A model generated the notes under the pieces. It saw only the letters and a list, made by a program, of their open reading frames with translations. It ran no database searches and was not told the DNA's origin. The translations under genes and the position numbers were made by a program. A stretch of 5,014 nucleotides of DNA, from positions 1 to 5,014 of the forward strand of contig JAPSGG010000171.1 of NCBI GenBank assembly GCA_031177845.1, given 5' to 3'. This DNA comes from Chromatiales bacterium (GTDB lineage Bacteria; Pseudomonadota; Gammaproteobacteria; JACCYU01). Position 1 is the first letter of the stretch. The number at the start of each line of letters is the position of its first letter. Shown one piece after another: positions 1 to 4,609 of this stretch.

Positions 1-456
1 TTACACGAGCGTGATAGGTCCCACTCGGCCAGAACGAACGTCCGAAGTGCGCCGGCACGACGTCCTTGGTCCCGCCAGCTTCCGGGACGTCGACGAAAAG
101 ACGATCCGGTGCACCCCAGTCGCGACCATCGCCTCGAACAGCGCCAAGCTGCCGCAAACGTTGTTGAGTAGGTGCGGTCCCGGCTCGGCCATCGATTCCG
201 CAACCGACTTGTCGGCTGCCAGATGAAGCACGACGTCCACGCCATGCTCGTCGAGTACGCGCTGAACGAGCACCGTATCGGCAATGTCGCCGAGCACGCA
301 GGCTACCGCAGGCAGGCCTAGGCTAGGCGGCATCGCCCGGCGATCAAGCACCACGACGCGGTGGCCAGCGGCGACCAACTCCCTTACACAGAAACGGCCG
401 ATGTAGCCGGTCCCGCCGGTAACAAGCACCTTCAGTACTGTTGCCGTCGAAGCCAT
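1..456 (-). CDS. Truncated UDP-glucose 4-epimerase-like protein (extended SDR), N-terminal part
   Basis: The first 124 of 151 residues read as an extended short-chain dehydrogenase of the GalE type, which interconverts nucleotide sugars such as UDP-glucose and UDP-galactose using bound NAD in the cytoplasm. Visible features are the Rossmann loop GGTGYIG (residues 14-20), the acidic end of the second strand (VVVLDR, 34-39), HLAADKSVAES (78-88) and VFSSTS (119-124), which carries the catalytic Ser/Thr. Homology stops at about base 85. The last 27 residues are Arg-rich and unlike any epimerase, and the Tyr-x-x-x-Lys motif is missing. The family is usually over 300 residues, so this stump should be inactive. 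I chose the ATG at 456 because it lies nine residues before the first strand; its GCAGG is too close to be a good ribosome site. The open frame continues upstream to 690, but that part looks non-coding. GalE versus a related epimerase cannot be settled. Confidence 0.75.
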   Translation of the reverse strand: MASTATVLKVLVTGGTGYIGRFCVRELVAAGHRVVVLDRRAMPPSLGLPAVACVLGDIADTVLVQRVLDEHGVDVVLHLAADKSVAESMAEPGPHLLNNVCGSLALFEAMVATGVHRIVFSSTSRKLAGPRTSCRRTSDVRSGRVGPITLV

Positions 457-463
457 CCTGCGT

Positions 464-712
464 ATGATGACGGCCCACGTCCAGCACCGCTCGTCACCAG
501 TGGAGCCCCACGAACGAGTGTCATTCCTGCCGCAACCAGACAGACTCGAGCCAGTCCGCGTGATCGGTGCCGCACGGGCGCGCTTCGTCGCCCCTCGTGG
601 CCGCGAACCTTGGACACTGTTCCTTGCCCGACCAACCGCCGACGAGCGTGTCCTGGTCGATGTGCGCACCGCGTTTGCGCCGGAGACCATGCGACGGACA
701 GGTTGTGCTTAG
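464..712 (+). CDS. Unrecognised 82-residue protein upstream of the kinase
   Basis: I do not recognise this product. It is soluble-looking and Arg/Pro/Ala-rich, with no membrane helix or cysteine cluster. A segment with beta-like alternation (RVIGAARARFVAP, then WTLFLARP and RVLVDVRTAF) gives it some protein-like character. Its support is positional: it ends 22 bases before the kinase start on the same strand, as expected in an operon. Against it, the ATG lies only seven bases from the divergent epimerase start, which leaves no room for two promoters, and no clear ribosome site precedes it. GC-rich DNA often gives spurious open frames of this length. The kinase frame is also open across 567-734, so the true upstream coding frame is uncertain. 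Confidence 0.35.
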   Translation: MMTAHVQHRSSPVEPHERVSFLPQPDRLEPVRVIGAARARFVAPRGREPWTLFLARPTADERVLVDVRTAFAPETMRRTGCA

Positions 713-734
713 ACCACATCGGGCACAAGCGGAC

Positions 735-1028
735 ATGAGGAGCGTGGCACTGATCGGACCTGACGGGGCGGGAAAGTCGACGATCGCCCGCGAGGTCGTC
801 AGCGCACTATCGGTACCCGCACGCTATCTCTACATGGGCGTAAACCTCGACAGCAGTGACCATGCGCTTCCCACGACCCGCCTCGCACTGGCGCTAAAAT
901 TGATGCGGGGTCGGCGACGTCGAATGACCGCGAACTGGTCGTCGCACAAGTCGGACCGCCGTGGAAGATCAGGCGCGTTACGCGACAGCTACTCAGCCGT
1001 ACGATGGATCCGCACCGACCGAGGATGA
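735..1028 (+). CDS. Truncated thymidylate-kinase-like P-loop kinase, N-terminal part
   Basis: The frame opens MRSVALIGPDGAGKST, an N-terminal beta strand followed at once by a perfect Walker A loop (GPDGAGKST, residues 8-16). This form is typical of thymidylate-kinase-like proteins found in polysaccharide and lipopolysaccharide clusters, and the later YLYMGVN and basic RGRRRR stretches also fit that group. Its real substrate is unknown. These proteins usually exceed 200 residues; here only about 90 remain before the sequence changes at about base 1005 into TreY coding sequence in another frame. The last few residues to the stop at 1026-1028 are therefore probably out-of-frame TreY DNA. The lid and Walker B regions are missing, so it should be inactive. 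The ATG at 735 was chosen because the P-loop strand begins there; an open frame runs back to 567 but is not protein-like. Confidence 0.65.
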   Translation: MRSVALIGPDGAGKSTIAREVVSALSVPARYLYMGVNLDSSDHALPTTRLALALKLMRGRRRRMTANWSSHKSDRRGRSGALRDSYSAVRWIRTDRG

Positions 1029-2430
1029 CCGGCGCGATATTGATTGGGCGATCGCGCAGGCACGGCGGACCGCAAGTGCGTTGGACCCCAGCGTCTTCGA
1101 TTTCCTGCATGCCCTGCTCACGACTGACTTGGTGGCGAAACCCCAGAGCGGTTTCAGCCGGCATGCCGTGGTGCGCCTCGCGATGAAAGTGCAGCAGTAT
1201 AGCGGACCCGTTATGGCCAAGGGCCTAGAAGATACCGCCTTCTATCGCTATAACCGCTTCGTCGCCCTAAACGAGGTTGGTGGCCATCCGGACCACTTCG
1301 GCGTCAGCGTCGCCGCGTTTCACCAAATCAACAGTCAGCGGGCACGCCGCTGGCCGGATGCAATGCTCGGCACCTCGACCCACGACACCAAGCGCGGCGA
1401 AGATACGCGTGCCCGGCTCCATGCATTGTCCGAGCTGGCGGAAGAGTGGGAACGTCATGTACAAGCCTGGAGCCGGATTGCCCGGGCGCGGCGCGGTGGT
1501 ATCGAGGGCGACGCACCGCCCGATCGCAATGATGAGTACCTGTTCTACCAGCTCCTGCTGGGCGCCTGGCCGGCAGAGCTTACGGACGTCGATCAATTGG
1601 ACGCCGATGCAGTGGCCACATTCGCTGACCGCATCGAAGGCGCGATGATCAAATCCGTGCGAGAGGCCAAAGTGCACTCCACTTGGGCCGCCCCCGACGA
1701 GTCCTACGAAGAGGCGCTCAAGGCCTTCGTACGGGATTGTCTCGATGTATCACGGCACAACCCGTTCCTGGAAATCTTCCTGCCATTTCAGACCCGGATC
1801 GCCAAGCTCGGGGTTCTCAATAGCCTGGCGCAGCTCCTACTCAAGCTGACCGCACCTGGCGTACCAGACATCTATCAAGGCACGGAGCTTTGGGACCTCA
1901 GCCTGGTCGATCCTGACAATCGCCGGCCGGTCGGCTACGAGCGGCGTCAGAACCTGCTGGAAGAGCTGTGCCCCGAACTCGAGCGCAGGCCCGAGATGAT
2001 CGTCGACTTGCTTGACCATTGGCAGGACGGCACCGTCAAGCTCGCGCTGATGTGGCAGGTGCTGAGGCTGCGTGAGGCGCAGCCGGAGCTGTTCGCCAGG
2101 GGCAGCTATGAACCCTTGGAGATTTCGGGCGAACGGGCGGATTGCGTCTGCGCCTTCGCCCGCAACCACGCTGATAATCAGATCATCGCGGCCGTACCGC
2201 GCCTCGTCGCGGCACTCGATGCTCAACCGGATTGGGCCGATACGATGATTGTGCTGCCCGCCGGCCATATCGGCCGACGCTGGAGGAACCTTTTCACCAG
2301 CGCCCGAGTAGAAGCGGAAGAATGGAAAGACTCATTGGTAATCCCCGCCGATCGTATGTTCGAGAACTTGCCGATTTCGCTGCTAGTCCCCGCGGTGGAA
2401 GCGTCAGTCGCAGCCCGCGAGCGCCAATAA
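961..2430 (+). CDS. treY: 5'-truncated malto-oligosyltrehalose synthase (TreY), C-terminal half
   Basis: TreY turns the reducing-end alpha-1,4 link of maltodextrins into a trehalose link, after which TreZ releases trehalose; it is cytoplasmic. Recognisable blocks are DDRRDIDWAIAQAR (about 22-35), KGLEDTAFYRYNRFVALNEVGG (from 87), GTSTHDTKRGEDTRARL (137-153, the region with the conserved HD of the GH13 active site) and APGVPDIYQGTELWDLSLVDPDNRRPV (298-324). The family is usually 800 residues or more. The N-terminal half, which carries the catalytic nucleophile and acid/base of the barrel, is missing, so activity is not expected. The GTG at 961 is only the first start-like codon after the stop at 925-927. 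It has no ribosome site, and real similarity begins near 1008. The remaining 1.4 kb is intact with no frameshift. treX and treZ are not in this window. Confidence 0.93.
   Translation: MEDQARYATATQPYDGSAPTEDDRRDIDWAIAQARRTASALDPSVFDFLHALLTTDLVAKPQSGFSRHAVVRLAMKVQQYSGPVMAKGLEDTAFYRYNRFVALNEVGGHPDHFGVSVAAFHQINSQRARRWPDAMLGTSTHDTKRGEDTRARLHALSELAEEWERHVQAWSRIARARRGGIEGDAPPDRNDEYLFYQLLLGAWPAELTDVDQLDADAVATFADRIEGAMIKSVREAKVHSTWAAPDESYEEALKAFVRDCLDVSRHNPFLEIFLPFQTRIAKLGVLNSLAQLLLKLTAPGVPDIYQGTELWDLSLVDPDNRRPVGYERRQNLLEELCPELERRPEMIVDLLDHWQDGTVKLALMWQVLRLREAQPELFARGSYEPLEISGERADCVCAFARNHADNQIIAAVPRLVAALDAQPDWADTMIVLPAGHIGRRWRNLFTSARVEAEEWKDSLVIPADRMFENLPISLLVPAVEASVAARERQ
1006..1011. other. Breakpoint between kinase and TreY sequence at GGATCC
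   Basis: Kinase-like coding (DRRGRSGALRDSYSAVRWI in the frame of 735) runs up to this six-base site. TreY-like coding (SAPTEDDRRDIDWAI, in the frame of 961) begins immediately after it, in a different frame. The site contains GATC and is a full BamHI palindrome. The exact join could lie some bases either side, because only protein similarity marks it. Confidence 0.5.
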
Positions 2431-2490
2431 AGCGAGAATATATACGATGCTCAGCACCTGCGGTGGGATATGCTCGTCGGGTCGGAACGC

Positions 2491-3006
2491 ATGAACAATG
2501 CCACCGAGGAGACTCGTGACAACAACCGCCGCGGTTTCCCGACGGCCGCAGGAATCTTTCTCGGGCTAGGCCTTGGCGGCTTCTTTGACGGGATCATATT
2601 GCATCAGGTGCTCCAATGGCACCATATGGTCACAAGCGCCGGCTACCCCGCCAATAGCGTGGCCAATCTGAAGTTCAACACCCTCTTGGATGGCCTCTTT
2701 CATGCGACGACGTACGTGTTTGTAGCAATCGGCCTCGCACTGCTGTGGCGTGCTGCCCGCCACCCCCATATTTGTTGGTCGGGCAAGATGCTGATGGGTA
2801 CGTTGCTGATGGGCTTTGGTCTATTCAACTTGGTAGAAGGTATCATCGATCACCATCTGCTTGGTATCCACCACGTCAATGAGACCGTGCGACAGCAGCA
2901 ATGGATCTTTTGGGATTTAGGCTTCCTTATCTGGGGCGCAGCTATGCTGGTGGGTGGCTGGCTGCTGTTGCGCGCAGGGCAACAGGAGATAGCCAGTGCT
3001 TCTTGA
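2491..3006 (+). CDS. DUF2243 family four-helix membrane protein
   Basis: This 171-residue protein matches DUF2243, a family of unknown biochemical role. It has four hydrophobic spans, around residues 17-36 (GIFLGLGLGGFF), 66-88 (TTYVFVAIGLALLW), 101-120 (MLMGTLLMGFGLFNL) and 141-162 (WDLGFLIWGAAMLVGGWLLL). Conserved His and Asp residues lie near the ends of the spans: FFDGIILHQVLQWHHM, DGLFHATTYV, IIDHHLLGIHHV. Such a His-rich membrane arrangement could bind metal or haem, but that is inference. It is full length for the family. I prefer the ATG at 2491, with a weak GGA five bases upstream. The ATG at 2470 adds seven residues (MLVGSER) and cannot be excluded. It starts 60 bases after treY on the same strand, so co-transcription is possible. 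No hairpin terminator is visible after it. Confidence 0.88.
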   Translation: MNNATEETRDNNRRGFPTAAGIFLGLGLGGFFDGIILHQVLQWHHMVTSAGYPANSVANLKFNTLLDGLFHATTYVFVAIGLALLWRAARHPHICWSGKMLMGTLLMGFGLFNLVEGIIDHHLLGIHHVNETVRQQQWIFWDLGFLIWGAAMLVGGWLLLRAGQQEIASAS

Positions 3007-3246
3007 CTCCGAGAATGTAGATCGAGATGCCAGTCTAGTATGAGGCTGATCCGCCTTACCGGCCAACTGATAGCAGGAGACTACTTGCGCTGGCGGGCCG
3101 CAAAGCCGGTTACTTGCTCCTATTGATGCACGGTTATGGCGGCCGCTGACACCCGCAGTCCGTGCCGGTACATCAAGAGCAGCAGCATCCAATCTCAATG
3201 AACTCTGCGCGGGGTCTAGTGCCTGCGACACAAGGAAATTATCGCG
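3007..3246. other. Non-coding stretch after the DUF2243 gene
   Basis: I see no convincing gene, terminator or promoter here. It contains a NotI-type palindrome (GCGGCCGC) near 3141. A 28-codon frame at 3040-3126 (starting MRLIRLTGQLIAGDY) has no ribosome site. A 115-residue minus-strand frame crosses the region, but its composition is shadow-like. The last bases carry the ribosome site for the frame at 3247. Confidence 0.4.
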
Positions 3247-3459
3247 ATGGTCTGTGGCGAACATACATTGCAGCGTTTGAAACCCGTACAGAATTTTTAT
3301 CGTAAGGATGAAATTCTTACAGCGCGAATGCCGTCCTTGCTAGCCAACCTGAACCCAACTTTGCCTTGGACCACCCCATGGCACTCCAGCGCCATATGTG
3401 CACTGCGGCAGTTCGCACACGCATACGACGCTTTCGAGCGGAACGGTAGGAGATATTGA
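3247..3459 (+). CDS. Unrecognised 70-residue protein, coupled to the dehydrogenase stump
   Basis: I do not recognise this product. Its support is in the start signals: AAGGAA at 3232-3237 lies nine bases before the ATG. Its TGA at 3457-3459 also overlaps the next ATG by one base (TGATG), a layout typical of translational coupling. The protein has several Trp, Pro and His residues (PTLPWTTPWHSS), two Cys, no membrane span and no known motif. A minus-strand frame of the same length overlaps it, and base composition is more AT-rich than in treY. It could be a random frame or the eroded end of a gene. Confidence 0.3.
   Translation: MVCGEHTLQRLKPVQNFYRKDEILTARMPSLLANLNPTLPWTTPWHSSAICALRQFAHAYDAFERNGRRY
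3448..3452 (+). promoter_or_regulatory. Ribosome binding site AGGAG for the dehydrogenase start
   Basis: AGGAG lies six bases before the ATG at 3459, inside the end of the preceding frame. It is the strongest ribosome site on the plus strand of this segment. It favours 3459 over the TTG at 3456 or the GTG at 3549, which has AGGAAG directly abutting it with no spacer. Confidence 0.6.
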
Positions 3460-3665
3460 TGGTGGCAAATACTACTGCACAGATTGTAAGCAAAAGCCAA
3501 GGTGCACATCGGACTACAGAAGAGTACAACTATGGAGCTGAAAGGAAGGTGACTTCGGCTAACAACGGCCGCGTTATCGTCATTACCGGCGCATCAAGCG
3601 GTATTAGTCGTGCTACAGCCCACGCCTTCGCCAAGCGCCAGCGCCCGCAGCGTACCCTCACCTGA
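3459..3665 (+). pseudogene. Short-chain dehydrogenase stump with damaged glycine motif
   Basis: Residues 38-60 (RVIVITGASSGISRATAHAF) are the first strand, nucleotide-binding loop and first helix of a classical short-chain dehydrogenase/reductase, an NAD(P)-dependent oxidoreductase. The family motif is TGxxxGxG; here it is TGASSGIS (43-50), the last Gly being Ser through a codon AGT where GGT is expected. After AFAKR the family pattern is lost and a TGA follows at 3663-3665. Only 68 residues remain of a usual 240-330, without the Ser-Tyr-Lys catalytic residues, so it cannot work as a dehydrogenase. The first 30 residues (VANTTAQIVSKSQGAHRTTE and on) are an unusual polar leader for this family. 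If the GTG at 3549 were the start, the leader would vanish. The stump ends eight bases from the convergent secreted-protein gene. Confidence 0.7.
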
Positions 3666-3673
3666 AAAACGGC

Positions 3674-3868
3674 TTAGTGGCTTCGCTTGACCTGCCGCTG
3701 CCAATCATGGCCGCCCTTCGCAAGCTTGCCGGTGAAGTGCTCAGCCTCCATTGAGACCAAGCCCGTGGCGTTGGGAACAAAACTGGCTGCGTACCCTGTA
3801 TTCAGCACGACGCTAGCAAGGATTGATAGATAGATTATGGCCCTTGGATTTATAGCTGCGGCGCACAT
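3674..3868 (-). CDS. N-terminal piece of a secreted protein with carbohydrate-binding-like start
   Basis: The frame starts with a clear signal peptide: a short N-region with one Arg, a hydrophobic core (AIIYLSILASVVLNTG, 10-25) and a likely cleavage after YAA (26-28). The mature part reads GLVSMEAEHFTGKLAKGGHDW (36-56). This resembles the opening of secreted carbohydrate-active proteins, where a G-x-V-x-x-E-A-E-x-F/Y strand followed by a Trp opens a beta-sandwich binding domain; the C-terminal domain of GH115 glucuronidases is one example. After Trp56-Gln57 the residues turn basic (RQVKRSH) and a stop follows at 3674, so only 64 residues survive of what would be a large exported enzyme or binding protein. 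The ATG at 3868 has a good ribosome site. The family link rests on this short stretch and is tentative. Confidence 0.5.
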   Translation of the reverse strand: MCAAAINPRAIIYLSILASVVLNTGYAASFVPNATGLVSMEAEHFTGKLAKGGHDWQRQVKRSH

Positions 3869-3876
3869 CCTTATGA

Positions 3877-3883
3877 CTCCCTT
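3877..3883 (-). promoter_or_regulatory. Ribosome binding site AAGGGAG for the secreted-protein start
   Basis: On the minus strand AAGGGAG lies eight bases before the ATG at 3868, which is near-ideal spacing. It is the main reason for preferring the minus-strand reading over the open plus-strand frame (3632-3754) that overlaps it. Confidence 0.6.
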
Positions 3884-4047
3884 GGTTGGATGCGAGCCGT
3901 GAGCTTACACAGCCACTTGGTGCCATTCTGTGAACTGGAGGGTCTTTTGACTAGGCATCTATGTAGCACAACCGCTGCTCTGCAGGGTTAGCGGTGCAAT
4001 GACAAGACAGATCACTTAGGGCGGAATCCCAGCTGGCACGGGCACGT
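3884..4047. other. AT-richer non-coding stretch upstream of the secreted-protein gene
   Basis: No gene is supported here. On the minus strand TTCACA followed 17 bases later by TGTGTA could be a poor promoter for the secreted-protein gene, but the -10 match is too weak to call. No tRNA, attachment site or repeat is visible. Confidence 0.4.
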
Positions 4048-4170
4048 ATGGCGGAACACCCCTCACTATTCGCGGCCTGGCAGGAATGGCGGGCGGAGGA
4101 AAGGCGATACATGAGGCGCCATCACATCGACCCGGCCAAGCTGCGCGCCCGGATTCGCGGGGCAAATTGA
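4048..4170 (+). CDS. Unrecognised 40-residue basic protein or C-terminal gene remnant
   Basis: The frame begins MAEHPSLFAAWQEWRAEERR and ends HIDPAKLRARIRGAN. It has an amphipathic, charged helical look with two Trp, and is rich in Arg and Glu. It is protein-like and GC-richer than its flanks, but I cannot name a family. The same frame is open for 15 codons before the ATG (from 4003), and no good ribosome site precedes 4048, so it may be the 3' end of a gene whose start is lost. Beyond its TGA the frame stays open for 83 more codons, starting with an Ala-Pro-Lys run. The small size and missing context keep confidence low. Confidence 0.3.
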   Translation: MAEHPSLFAAWQEWRAEERRYMRRHHIDPAKLRARIRGAN

Positions 4171-4221
4171 GCGTTTAAGGCCGCCCCGGCGCCAAAAAAG
4201 AACCCTGGCACGAGGCCGAGG

Positions 4222-4609
4222 CTAGCCACTAAAACACGAATCTCTTTTCGTCTTGGCTTTCACCGTCGCCTTCTTGCTCAGGGCCGGTTTAGGAGCCGGA
4301 CTATCCAGGATTTGCAGGTGCGTTATCTTGGCCAGACCATATCTCTGTCCGTCTATAAACAAGCGACCTCCCTTCAGAGTATCCCCCTGATCTTCTCAGG
4401 CTTTGAATCCTTGCCGTGAAACATAAACGAGACTCTAATTTCTTGTAGCATTGCCGTGGTCCTGGTCCGCGGCCCAGACGATAAACTTGGCCCAACCGTG
4501 AAGCTGATCTGCGTACCTCACCATAGCTTCCATACTTCCCCGCGTGTCTAGTGCTGATCAAAAGATCAACATAAGCCGGCCGAGTACTCCCAATGGCCGC
4601 GATAGACAT
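4222..4609 (-). pseudogene. Unrecognised protein gene broken by about three frameshifts
   Basis: Minus-strand segments in shifting frames join into one plausible protein of about 120 residues. They are MSIAAIGSTRPAYVDLLI (4609 to about 4556), SALDTRGSMEAMVRYADQLH and GWAKFIVWAADQDHGN (about 4554-4450), LQEIRVSFMFHGKDSKPEKI (4448-4389) and DTLKGGRLFIDGQRYGLAKI (4383-4324). The last continues to a Lys/Ala/Pro-rich tail ending in TAG at 4222. Each segment has mixed hydrophobic and charged residues, while the alternative frames are Arg/Ser-rich. I do not recognise the family. The basic tail (PAPKPALSKKATVKAKTKR) resembles nucleic-acid-binding tails, which is only a hint. Alternatively these are separate tiny frames: 32 residues from ATG 4533 behind GGGGA; 25 residues from ATG 4451 behind AGGA; and 46 residues from TTG 4362 behind AAGGGAGG. 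A 102-residue single frame (4301-4609) also exists but looks poorer in its second half. Confidence 0.35.

Noticed and set aside
961..963. GTG at 961 as a true start of a short TreY-like protein
   Set aside because: There is no ribosome site, the first ~15 residues do not resemble TreY, and similarity begins abruptly in mid-family at the GGATCC.
1267..1677. Long minus-strand frames inside treY (also 1837-2268)
   Set aside because: These are antisense shadows of a well-conserved GC-rich coding region.
2447..2494. A 15-codon minicistron (starting MLSTCGG) whose TGA overlaps the ATG at 2491 as ATGA
   Set aside because: It has no ribosome site, no attenuator hairpin or codon bias, and is too short to support as a leader peptide.
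2917..3264. 115-residue minus-strand frame
   Set aside because: It overlaps the DUF2243 end, has no ribosome site, and its Ser/Arg/Gln-rich composition has no motif.
3302..3320. Small inverted repeat GTAAG...CTTAC
   Set aside because: Five-base arms with a nine-base loop are expected by chance and have no gene-start context.
3632..3754. Plus-strand open frame of 40 codons after the SDR stump (contains NGLVASLDLPLPIMAALRKL)
   Set aside because: It looks like a C-terminus but lies opposite the signal-peptide gene, which has a start codon, a good ribosome site and a recognisable secreted-protein pattern; this is probably its shadow.
3981..4020. GGGTTAGCG considered as an integron attC core end
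   Set aside because: It does not fit GTTRRRY and there is no matching complementary core upstream.
4236..4251. Hairpin ACGAA-TCTCTT-TTCGT followed on the minus strand by GTGTTTTAG, considered as a terminator
   Set aside because: The stem is only five weak base pairs and the T run is interrupted, so it is not a credible intrinsic terminator.
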